A stretch of 28,480 nt of DNA from a virus: the IMG/VR virus record IMGVR_UViG_3300025127_000191, positions 1-28,480 of that record. One strand, written 5' to 3'. Below are positions 17,030-22,191 of this stretch, one piece after another. Position 1 is the first letter of the stretch; each line of letters opens with the position of its first letter. Both the position numbers and the translations under genes were made by a program. The notes beneath the pieces are model-generated. The model did not search any database and was not told where the DNA came from. It saw only the letters and a program-made list of their open reading frames with translations.

Positions 17030-17334
17030 CTGATCTTCCTCAAAAATCTGCGCTTCGTCAGACGACGACGCTTCCTCGACAACACATCACCCGACTGCCC
17101 ATGTATGCGCCGAACAACGTGACCATTCACCGATACCTTGCCGGTTTCCAAATGACCGGCACGGTACGGCTCCTCTCTAAAATCAAAATCTATCGGCCCC
17201 CAGCAATCCCAACCGAATATCTTATCGAATTCGCGATCAAGAAGATTGCCGTTGTGTAGGGCGGCGAGACGCATCCGGTGAAAGATGCGCCTCTCCTCTT
17301 TCTGTTCTTCTGTCAACTCAGGATGGTTGTCCAT
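17017..17334 (-). CDS. Unknown phage protein with basic C-terminus, 105 aa
   Basis: The N-terminus is acidic (MDNHPELTEEQKEERRIFHR) and the middle carries FDKIFGWDCWGPIDFDFREE. The C-terminal 25 residues are strongly basic (SRKRRRLTKRRFLRKIRWAK), consistent with nucleic-acid binding. ATG 17334 was preferred over GTG 17343 because GGAG lies eight bases upstream of the ATG and the upstream gene stops at 17337. No known family is recognised. Confidence 0.75.
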   Translation of the reverse strand: MDNHPELTEEQKEERRIFHRMRLAALHNGNLLDREFDKIFGWDCWGPIDFDFREEPYRAGHLETGKVSVNGHVVRRIHGQSGDVLSRKRRRLTKRRFLRKIRWAK

Positions 17335-17336
17335 CA

Positions 17337-17534
17337 CTAGCACTCCGGATCAAAGTCATGCCACTCTTGGGCTTCGTCAGGCTGACCATCGGGCTGCTCA
17401 ACCCCGTTCATCTCGTCCTGTGTCCTGTCATACACATCCAGATTCTGTGCGCCATGCTTCGCGGCCCACGAATCTCGGCTCATCCACGCGGCATCCTCTT
17501 GCATGCCAATCAGCCAATCACTTACCTTACCCAT
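17337..17534 (-). CDS. Small acidic protein, 65 aa
   Basis: The protein starts MGKVSDWLIGMQEDAAWMSR and continues with an acidic, Gln/Asp-rich second half ending HDFDPEC. No family is recognised. The ATG at 17534 overlaps the stop of the 35-residue gene by one base (TGATG), and AGAGG lies eight bases upstream. A GTG three bases earlier is an alternative start. The composition resembles its neighbours in this early cluster. Confidence 0.72.
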   Translation of the reverse strand: MGKVSDWLIGMQEDAAWMSRDSWAAKHGAQNLDVYDRTQDEMNGVEQPDGQPDEAQEWHDFDPEC

Positions 17535-17641
17535 CACTCGATCCTCTCACAGTCACAGCCCCATTCGTCGAACAGCGATTCGTCCCACGAACCATCCTCT
17601 GTAAGACCACACTCACAGTTTTCCTCGATCTCTTCTTCCAT
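17534..17641 (-). CDS. Acidic Cys-rich microprotein, 35 aa
   Basis: This tiny gene encodes MEEEIEENCECGLTEDGSWD and ends with GCDCERIE. Four Cys in two CxC pairs could hold one metal ion. About 40% of the residues are Asp or Glu. The gene fits exactly between neighbours, with TGATG overlaps at both ends, and GAGG lies eight bases before its ATG. That positional evidence is the main support, since a 35-codon frame alone would not be convincing. It might mimic DNA or bind a host protein; this is speculation. Confidence 0.7.
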   Translation of the reverse strand: MEEEIEENCECGLTEDGSWDESLFDEWGCDCERIE

Positions 17642-17913
17642 CAGTCCATCCTCTCGCCATCGATGTACTCGGCGTCAGGCCACTTGTAGTCCATGCCGTC
17701 ACCATTCTCCTCGGCAGTCGGCTCGTACTCGAACCTGTGACCGTCCTTCTCCCACTGCACATGCAACAGCCCCCACTTGATCCAGAAGTTGTATGCCGTT
17801 TTGACATCACGCGGCGCACCCTCTTCGTCGGTGGGCCAACCCTCAATGTGCTTGGGTTCCCAGAAATGTGTGGTCTGTACGTGGTACTCGGCCTCAATGA
17901 TCTTCGCTCCCAT
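17641..17913 (-). CDS. Unknown Trp-rich phage protein, 90 aa
   Basis: The sequence starts MGAKIIEAEYHVQTTHFWEP and contains YNFWIKWGLLHVQWEKDGHR, so it is rich in aromatic residues and probably forms beta strands. The C-terminus is acidic (KWPDAEYIDGERMD). ATG 17913 was chosen because GAGGAG lies seven bases upstream; the frame continues upstream without support. It begins one base after the stop of the next gene upstream, and its end overlaps the 35-residue gene. No family is recognised. Confidence 0.78.
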   Translation of the reverse strand: MGAKIIEAEYHVQTTHFWEPKHIEGWPTDEEGAPRDVKTAYNFWIKWGLLHVQWEKDGHRFEYEPTAEENGDGMDYKWPDAEYIDGERMD

Positions 17914-17914
17914 A

Positions 17915-18172
17915 TCAATACTCCTCTCTCGGCTCCGGCTCGAACCAGACCTTCTCGCCTGTCTCGCCATGCCAGCCCTCGTTGTACTCAGCAATCTCCT
18001 CGACGGTCATGTGCTCAGACTCCACAGTCTGACAGCCATGATCGCTGTACCAATGCCAATGCGGATTGTACCGCCGACCATAATACCTGTCTGCCGAACC
18101 ACGGTCCCTTGGACTGCCGTGCTTCGCATCGCCACGCACCCAAGGCGGTGCCACCCTCACTCGTTCAGTCAT
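17915..18172 (-). CDS. Conserved marine-phage-type hypothetical protein, 85 aa
   Basis: The pattern APPWVRGDAKHGSPRDRG, SADRYYGRRYNPHWHWY and MTVEEIAEYNEGW is one I remember from small proteins of marine phages. They share the 'DRGSADxYYxR..PHW' core and an 'EIxEYNxG' helix. The function is unknown. A purine-rich run (GGGGGGA) precedes the ATG. The start overlaps the upstream gene by eight bases. The family memory is moderately secure; no name or structure is offered. Confidence 0.8.
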   Translation of the reverse strand: MTERVRVAPPWVRGDAKHGSPRDRGSADRYYGRRYNPHWHWYSDHGCQTVESEHMTVEEIAEYNEGWHGETGEKVWFEPEPREEY

Positions 18173-18524
18173 CTGTCGTCCCCCCTGTGAGAGTCCACAC
18201 GTGACGGAAGTTAGTCTGCCAGTTATTGGCTACCCGATCACATTCGTAGACATCTACCCCCACTCTGCCATTAACAAAGTGCATACACAGGTCAAACATT
18301 CTGTCGCTATCCTCAAACTGGATGCCGTCCCAATGTATCTCTTCATATTCTTCCCCAGCCCACTCGGACTCATCCGTGTATAAACCTGTGTTTGGGTCCA
18401 CATCAGCAGGAAGCCAATTCTTAATCCAATCAGGATATGCTTCTGTTTTGTAGTAGTGGATTAGCTGGTCTTTTTCATCGTCGGATAACACAAGGTCAAA
18501 TCCGCTGTTGTAATTGTCATCCAT
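18165..18524 (-). CDS. Unknown acidic protein, 119 aa
   Basis: The protein begins MDDNYNSGFDLVLSDDEKDQ and is acidic throughout (DESEWAGEEYEEIHWDG), with a C-terminal segment CMHFVNGRVGVDVYECDRVA. I do not recognise the family. ATG 18524 has GGGAG eight bases upstream; upstream extension of the frame is Arg/Ser-rich and looks non-coding. It overlaps both neighbours by eight bases, so it belongs to the first operon left of the control region. Confidence 0.78.
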   Translation of the reverse strand: MDDNYNSGFDLVLSDDEKDQLIHYYKTEAYPDWIKNWLPADVDPNTGLYTDESEWAGEEYEEIHWDGIQFEDSDRMFDLCMHFVNGRVGVDVYECDRVANNWQTNFRHVWTLTGGTTDD

Positions 18525-18999
18525 AGACCGCACTCCCGAACAAACCTGTCTGCACGATCTGGTCCGCAATCTCGGCGTCGATGTCACAGGTGTATGGGTT
18601 CATGATCGACAGCTTGATCTCCGGCGGCAGATTGTTGATGCCACGCGTAACCACCTCGAATGACATACCCTCGGTGATCTCGGACTCGCCGGACTCCCAG
18701 TCATCGGCATTGTGGTAGACCTTGATCGGGAAGTTGCGGATGCAATGGTTGCCGTTCTTGATGTCCAGATCGGGGATGCCGCGTCGTAACTCATCATCGA
18801 CTCGCCGACCACAATGCTGGTACGGAACCCACGCACGATCCTCGTCATACCGAACGGCATCCATCCAGTAGTTGCACCCACCCTCCAAGGCCGTGACCCA
18901 CACGGCCTCGCAGATTTCTACCCATGCTTCCCACGAGGGGTTCGCTTGGATGATGATTCGTGGCGCACCAGTGTCTGCCGAAAACTCTACCTTATTCAT
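18517..18999 (-). CDS. First gene of the leftward early cluster, unknown, 160 aa
   Basis: The sequence includes PRIIIQANPSWEAWVEICEA, YWMDAVRYDEDRAWVPYQHC and KVYHNADDWESGESEITEGM. It is predicted to be a mixed alpha/beta globular protein; no family is recognised. ATG 18999 was chosen because GGAG lies six bases upstream; GTG at 19011 is an alternative. It is the promoter-proximal gene of the leftward cluster. Its leader begins about 20 bp downstream of the promoter-like site at 19029-19057, so it is probably expressed early. Confidence 0.78.
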   Translation of the reverse strand: MNKVEFSADTGAPRIIIQANPSWEAWVEICEAVWVTALEGGCNYWMDAVRYDEDRAWVPYQHCGRRVDDELRRGIPDLDIKNGNHCIRNFPIKVYHNADDWESGESEITEGMSFEVVTRGINNLPPEIKLSIMNPYTCDIDAEIADQIVQTGLFGSAVYG

Positions 19000-19028
19000 A
19001 TCAGTCTCCACTTGTTAGGTATTAATGT

Positions 19029-19057
19029 ATAGTACAACAATATAAAACAATGGCCAA
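19029..19057 (-). promoter_or_regulatory. Leftward promoter-like site P1 with shared 17-bp spacer
   Basis: On the minus strand TTGGCC (19052-19057) is separated by a 17-bp spacer, ATTGTTTTATATTGTTG, from TACTAT (19029-19034). The spacer nearly matches the spacers of three other leftward sites in the window. It would drive the early cluster that begins at 18999. The hexamers alone are weak, so the assignment rests on the family of sites. Confidence 0.6.
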
Positions 19058-19124
19058 ACACTTTGTGACGTTTTGTATAAGCCTTTTCTACGGGTAACGT
19101 GTTCGATGAAAAAAATTCTGAAAA

Positions 19125-19242
19125 AAGTGTCACAAGTGTCACAAAACATGGTTTTTGGTCCGCGAACCATTGTCCTGCTTCAAAAACGCCTGTGACACTT
19201 CGTGTTTTTAAAGTGTCACAACAAGACAGATAAGTGTCACAA
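19125..19242. repeat. Five iteron-like copies of AAGTGTCACA
   Basis: AAGTGTCACAA occurs at 19125-19135, 19134-19144, 19211-19221 and 19232-19242. The 10-base core occurs inverted at 19191-19200 (TGTGACACTT). The first two copies are 9 bp apart and overlap by two bases. Each copy contains the imperfect dyad GTG-T-CAC. The cluster lies in the 323-bp non-coding divergent region between the leftward early cluster and terS. It may be a repressor operator array or a replication origin; the sequence does not decide between them. Confidence 0.8.
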
Positions 19243-19286
19243 ACAGCCTGTTGCCCTAGTGGTACGCGCATGCTTTTTCGAAAAGT

Positions 19287-19316
19287 TTGACGAAACCCAG
19301 AAAAATTCGTTATACA
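19287..19316 (+). promoter_or_regulatory. Rightward promoter for terS
   Basis: TTGACG (19287-19292) and TATACA (19311-19316) are separated by 18 bp, close to the sigma-70 consensus. Transcription would start about where the terS ATG lies (19323), implying a very short or absent leader. Confidence 0.55.
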
Positions 19317-19322
19317 CAAGAC

Positions 19323-19859
19323 ATGGGACGCCCTGCTGGATTGACCGAAAGACAACGCACCTTCGCCAAGTATTATGTCGAGGGTCGATACTCGAACGCA
19401 GAATGTGCGCGCAAAGCCGGCTACGCTGAAAAGAGTGCCGCCGTACAGGCCGCTAAACTTCTCGACGGTCACAGCTTTCCTGATGTTCCTGTCCTGATCA
19501 AAGAGTTGCGAGAGGCACGGGAACGCCGATATGGCGTCACGCTGCTCAATCAACTCAAACGATTTGAGGAGTTGTCCGTCGGTGCGGAAGAAGCGGGGCA
19601 GTTTTCCGCCGCGATCAATGCCGAGAAGATTCGATCTTCGCTCGGTGGGTTGACCATCGACAGGCGAGAATCCACTCACGTTCATCAGCTTGACAAGCTT
19701 TCGCGAGAAGAGATCGTCGCCCGTCTGGCTTCGATCCGCAATCAATATCCCCATGCCTTCAACGATATGAAACAGGTTGTCGATGCCAAAGACAGAAGCG
19801 AATCTATGGAAATCGTTGAGGCAGATTTTACCGAACAAGACACACGCGCAACGGGTTGA
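19323..19859 (+). CDS. terS: Terminase small subunit, 178 aa
   Basis: The small terminase subunit recognises the packaging site and recruits the large subunit. The N-terminus GRPAGLTERQRTFAKYYVEG, followed by SNAECARKAGY, is the typical helix-turn-helix opening of the Terminase_2/XtmA-type family. Downstream come QAAKLLDGHSFPDVPVLI and a helical region suited to oligomerisation. The start is set at ATG 19323, where the family homology begins. No ribosome binding site precedes it; a TTG at 19287 would add 12 basic residues but overlaps the promoter -35. Its end overlaps the nuclease gene by 77 bases. It is separated from terL by about 2.5 kb. Confidence 0.88.
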   Translation: MGRPAGLTERQRTFAKYYVEGRYSNAECARKAGYAEKSAAVQAAKLLDGHSFPDVPVLIKELREARERRYGVTLLNQLKRFEELSVGAEEAGQFSAAINAEKIRSSLGGLTIDRRESTHVHQLDKLSREEIVARLASIRNQYPHAFNDMKQVVDAKDRSESMEIVEADFTEQDTRATG

Positions 19860-20223
19860 AAACCGATCTACGCAGGGCATGCCAGATGTGTACATGTGCA
19901 TGGATGCTGTGCCGTTCTGGCTTGAATTAAAAATAATAAAAAATAATCGGGTTCTGGTGTCTAAGTCACAGATTGCGTGGAATCTGGCGCATTCCCGTTG
20001 CGGGGGCGTTAGCTTTTTCTTGTTACACGCACCCTCGACAGGCGATGTATTTTTATTTGAAGGCAAATATGCGCTTGAAATCCACGGTTCGCGGATCGAT
20101 GACCTCTGCGCCTGCGGCCCTGCGCCCTTATGGCATGGGCCGATACGCGAGTTGCCTGCGGCCCTGCGCCCTGCGGCCTTGTCGATCTGGAGCTTAAAGC
20201 TCGAGCAGCAGCCCGAGCTATAG
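19783..20223 (+). CDS. VRR-NUC-like PD-(D/E)XK nuclease, 146 aa
   Basis: The core matches the VRR-NUC arrangement: Glu26 in AQRVENRSTQG, Pro34-Asp35 in GMPDVY, Glu48-x-Lys50 in FWLELK, and a later Gln in KSQIAWNLAH. Such enzymes cut branched DNA structures, and phage members may resolve replication intermediates before packaging. The fold appears complete by about residue 105. The remaining 40 residues (CACGPAPLWHGPIRELPAAL onward) are encoded by CCTGCGGCC repeats and look like a repeat-derived extension. The stop codon lies in the centre of a long palindrome. It overlaps terS by 77 bases; ATG 19783 has AGG six bases upstream. Confidence 0.8.
   Translation: MPKTEANLWKSLRQILPNKTHAQRVENRSTQGMPDVYMCMDAVPFWLELKIIKNNRVLVSKSQIAWNLAHSRCGGVSFFLLHAPSTGDVFLFEGKYALEIHGSRIDDLCACGPAPLWHGPIRELPAALRPAALSIWSLKLEQQPEL
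20111..20178. repeat. CCTGCGGCC repeats inside the nuclease 3' end
   Basis: A perfect 18-bp direct repeat, CCTGCGGCCCTGCGCCCT, occurs at 20111-20128 and 20155-20172. A third 9-bp core follows at 20170-20178. The same 9-mer recurs at 21012-21040, on the other side of the DUF7227-like gene. Confidence 0.85.
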
Positions 20224-20232
20224 CTCGGGCTG
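20209..20232. terminator. Perfect 24-bp palindrome between convergent genes
   Basis: CAGCCCGAGC (20209-20218), TATA, and GCTCGGGCTG (20223-20232) form a 10-bp GC-rich stem. The nuclease stop TAG (20221-20223) lies inside it, and the DUF7227-like stop begins at the next base. No T-tract follows on either strand. It is probably a bidirectional terminator or mRNA 3' end, but a protein-binding site is also possible. Confidence 0.6.
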
Positions 20233-20949
20233 TCAGTGTTGAACGATTGCAATGGATTTAGCTTTTTTGGATGCGCCGGCGCAAAGCTTGCACGTGTCAC
20301 ATGTGGCGCGCCTGCCGGCTTCTTTGCTGGCGGGGCATAATACTTCGTAGTCTCGCACAATCTGGTCTATGTTTTGGACCACTCGAAAGGTGCGCTTTCC
20401 ATCTTGCCAAGCTTTGACTGCCTCGGCCTCGGTGTCTGCGCTGATCATGAATACGTTGGGATCTACTGCAACACCACCTAGATTATCTTGGTGGCTGTAG
20501 GCTGTGTGTCCTATGGCGCGGCTGCGGAGACTGTCCCAGATATACGACGGGACGGCTGCCCCGTCGCCATATGTACCGATTCGGACCATGCGCCCCGCGC
20601 CAATCTCGGCAATGTTGTCATGACCAGTGATGACGGGATATCCGCCCTTTTGTAAATGTTTCCAAGTGATCAACACGCCTTGGAACAATGCGACGTAACA
20701 CTTGCGGCCCTTGGCCATTTTGCCAGGGGCATCGGCTGCGACGGCCTCGCCCCTAAACTTGCAATTACCGCAAATGCTGTAATCATGGCCAAGCTTGTTA
20801 TTCAGCATCGGGTCTAGCCCGTTGTCGCATAGGATATATGTCTGGACCATGTTGCCGGTTTTTGTGTTCCGGCTTTTGGCTATCGCGATAGCCACAATGG
20901 GTTGGCCGTCAATCAGCGATGGCCCCCGATATATGATTCCTGATTTCAT
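20233..20949 (-). CDS. DUF7227-like protein, 238 aa
   Basis: I recognise this from memory as the DUF7227 family found on phages and plasmids. Conserved parts are GIIYRGPSLIDGQPIV, TKTGNMVQTYIL, the Cys pair DYSICGNCKFRG, GRMVRIGTYGDGAAVP and YIWDSL, and a C-terminal Cys cluster in CPASKEAGRR then CDTCKLCAGAS. The Cys residues suggest two zinc or metal sites; the activity is unknown. GGAG lies eight bases before the ATG. It forms its own transcription unit, with the promoter-like site P2 about 25 bp upstream and a palindrome abutting its stop. It lies between terS and terL on the strand opposite to both. Confidence 0.85.
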   Translation of the reverse strand: MKSGIIYRGPSLIDGQPIVAIAIAKSRNTKTGNMVQTYILCDNGLDPMLNNKLGHDYSICGNCKFRGEAVAADAPGKMAKGRKCYVALFQGVLITWKHLQKGGYPVITGHDNIAEIGAGRMVRIGTYGDGAAVPSYIWDSLRSRAIGHTAYSHQDNLGGVAVDPNVFMISADTEAEAVKAWQDGKRTFRVVQNIDQIVRDYEVLCPASKEAGRRATCDTCKLCAGASKKAKSIAIVQH

Positions 20950-20973
20950 GATTTAAACTCCAATCTTTAAAAC

Positions 20974-21002
20974 ATTTTACAACAAAATAAAACAATTATC
21001 AA
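20974..21002 (-). promoter_or_regulatory. Leftward promoter P2 with shared 17-bp spacer
   Basis: On the minus strand TTGATA (20997-21002), a 17-bp spacer ATTGTTTTATTTTGTTG, and TAAAAT (20974-20979) make the best promoter of the four related sites. Each hexamer matches the sigma-70 consensus at five of six positions. It would drive the DUF7227-like gene. Confidence 0.75.
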
Positions 21003-21011
21003 ACGCTAATA

Positions 21012-21040
21012 CCTGCGGCCTGCGGCCTGCGCCTGCGGCC
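21012..21040. repeat. CCTGCGGCC tandem repeats upstream of DUF7227-like gene
   Basis: Three copies of CCTGCGGCC lie at 21012-21020, 21019-21027 and 21032-21040, just upstream of promoter P2. They match the repeats at 20111-20178, so the DUF7227-like gene is flanked by the same short repeat. Confidence 0.85.
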
Positions 21041-21060
21041 GTCTGTGGATCGCGGGCACT

Positions 21061-21093
21061 AAAACAAAAAAAGCCCGCGCCGTAGCGCGGGCT
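21061..21093 (-). terminator. Intrinsic terminator of the 97-residue gene
   Basis: On the minus strand a perfect 9-bp stem AGCCCGCGC/GCGCGGGCT with a 4-base loop (21072-21093) is followed by a run of seven T and then GTTTT (21061-21071). This is a classic rho-independent terminator, 12 bp beyond the stop at 21106. Confidence 0.9.
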
Positions 21094-21105
21094 TGGTCTC
21101 GCTGA

Positions 21106-21399
21106 CTAGGACAGCGAGAAGATGCCACGGGTTCCGTAGTGTTCCCTCCATTCGTCCGTGGCTTGGACTAGCACAGCGACCTGCAAGATATCTTTAACGT
21201 ACATGTCGCCCATGTCTCCGTAGGCTCCGGCTGCTGGTGATTCGCCTAGTACGAACCAACGGGCAAGATCATTGCCCTTTTCTTTGTCCGGCCGCTGGTA
21301 AGTTTTCAATACTTTCCACGTCATCGATCCGGCTTGGTAGATGGCATACGGCGCATTGCGGTCCGCTGTTTTGCCGAAAGGGTTGGATTTCCTAGTCAT
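21106..21399 (-). CDS. Conserved phage protein of unknown function, 97 aa
   Basis: The sequence begins MTRKSNPFGKTADRNAPYAI and contains MTWKVLKTYQRPD, ARWFVLGESP and GDMGDMYVKDILQVAVLVQ. I recall proteins with the same order (N-terminal 'NPFGKT', then 'TWKVLK', 'ARWF' and 'DMGD.YV') in phages, sometimes near DUF7227 genes, with no known function. GGAG lies eight bases before the ATG. It is a single-gene unit with its own promoter-like site P3 and a strong terminator. Confidence 0.8.
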   Translation of the reverse strand: MTRKSNPFGKTADRNAPYAIYQAGSMTWKVLKTYQRPDKEKGNDLARWFVLGESPAAGAYGDMGDMYVKDILQVAVLVQATDEWREHYGTRGIFSLS

Positions 21400-21441
21400 C
21401 GCTTTTTCTCCTTTTCTTTAACGATAAGATTATCTTACACG

Positions 21442-21470
21442 ATTATGCAACAAAGTAAAACACTAAATGC
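21442..21470 (-). promoter_or_regulatory. Leftward promoter-like site P3 with shared spacer
   Basis: On the minus strand the -10 CATAAT (21442-21447) is preceded by the 17-bp spacer AGTGTTTTACTTTGTTG (21448-21464) and a poor -35 (GCATTT). ATCTTACACGA (plus strand, 21432-21442) just beyond it is also present at site P4. Confidence 0.6.
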
Positions 21471-21476
21471 GCCTGC

Positions 21477-21497
21477 GACCCGCGCTGCGCGCGGGTC
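21477..21497 (-). terminator. Hairpin at the end of the 72-residue gene
   Basis: GACCCGCG (21477-21484) and CGCGGGTC (21490-21497) form an 8-bp stem with a five-base loop and overlap the stop codon at 21496-21498. No clean T-tract follows, so terminator function is uncertain. Confidence 0.45.
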
Positions 21498-21714
21498 AAT
21501 ACTCGGCCATCGCGGCGTAGTATGGAAGTTTGTGGAGCGTCAGCCCACCGCCCGTCATCGAGGTGACAGCGTGGTATGACTCTGCGACTCGGTTGGTTTC
21601 TGCGCGCATTGCTGGATCGACGGCATGCTCCGCAGGAACACTCGCCACCTTTTGGGTGGCGAGTGCTTTTTGGTTTATCCGAACCAGTTCGGCAGCTAGT
21701 TCTTCGAGGGTCAT
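21496..21714 (-). CDS. Small hypothetical protein, 72 aa
   Basis: The protein begins MTLEELAAELVRINQKALAT and ends TLHKLPYYAAMAEY. It is helical in the first half, and no family is recognised. The main support is the ATGA overlap with the stop of the winged-helix gene upstream. An 11-bp perfect hairpin lies within the coding sequence (21639-21665), which is unusual. The gene may be real, or the frame may cover a regulatory structure. Confidence 0.55.
   Translation of the reverse strand: MTLEELAAELVRINQKALATQKVASVPAEHAVDPAMRAETNRVAESYHAVTSMTGGGLTLHKLPYYAAMAEY
21639..21671 (+). terminator. Terminator-like hairpin on the plus strand inside a leftward gene
   Basis: CACTCGCCACC (21639-21649), a five-base loop, and GGTGGCGAGTG (21655-21665) form a perfect 11-bp stem. 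It is followed by CTTTTTGG on the plus strand. It would stop rightward transcription coming from terS before terL. Confidence 0.6.
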
Positions 21715-22118
21715 GTTCCGACTGCCTGCGGGAATTGATTGACGATTCTGTATCGACCATCCACCAGTTTGATGGTGCTGCCGTTCAGCTTCAGCTTCCT
21801 GCGTAGAGACCAGATGGTTGAGTGAACCGTGCCCAGCTTCAGCTTGGTTCTTTGGACCAAGTCAGCAGATGATAGATCGGTGTTTCGGAGCAGCCTCCAG
21901 ATTTTCCGCTCGGCTTTGGTCAACCCACTCACGGCCCGTGCCTTCGCCTTTGCAGTTGGCACCTCAACGATCTTCGCGCTGCCGGAGATCCCTTTGGCAT
22001 TCTCCAACGCTTCGGTGAGTGCAACTTTACGGTTCATCTGATTGTTGATGATCGAGGTGCATGTCTCGATCTGCTGCTCAAGCCACTCAACGTGGCCCTG
22101 TGGTACTATTGTCTTCAT
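21711..22118 (-). CDS. Winged-helix DNA-binding protein, candidate regulator, 135 aa
   Basis: The N-terminal half is a coiled coil (HVEWLEQQIETCTSIINNQM, then KVALTEALENAKG). The C-terminal half, GLTKAERKIWRLLRNTDLSS, ADLVQRTKLKLGTVHSTIWS and LRRKLKLNGSTIKL, is a winged helix with a recognition helix around TVHSTIWSLRR and a two-stranded wing. It is probably dimeric. ATG 22118 was chosen because GGGAG lies six bases upstream. Its own promoter-like site P4 carries the shared 17-bp element, so autoregulation and control of P1-P3 is a natural hypothesis. It is co-transcribed with the 72-residue gene. Confidence 0.82.
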   Translation of the reverse strand: MKTIVPQGHVEWLEQQIETCTSIINNQMNRKVALTEALENAKGISGSAKIVEVPTAKAKARAVSGLTKAERKIWRLLRNTDLSSADLVQRTKLKLGTVHSTIWSLRRKLKLNGSTIKLVDGRYRIVNQFPQAVGT

Positions 22119-22162
22119 AGGTATCTCCCTAGTTAAGATTGATAGTCTTATGATCTTACACG

Positions 22163-22191
22163 AATGTACAACAATGTACAACACTTTCTAT
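22163..22191 (-). promoter_or_regulatory. Leftward promoter-like site P4 with shared spacer
   Basis: On the minus strand TACATT (22163-22168) follows the 17-bp spacer AGTGTTGTACATTGTTG (22169-22185). The -35 position (ATAGAA) is poor. Two tandem 10-bp copies, ATGTACAACA, are visible on the plus strand at 22164-22183. ATCTTACACGA (22153-22163) is shared with P3. Confidence 0.55.

Noticed and set aside
18996-20360. Minus-strand open frame of 454 codons opposite terS and the nuclease
   Set aside because: It is antisense to two genes with clear family motifs and crosses the iteron array and promoters. The protein shows no family pattern and has a Ser/Arg/Cys-rich composition.
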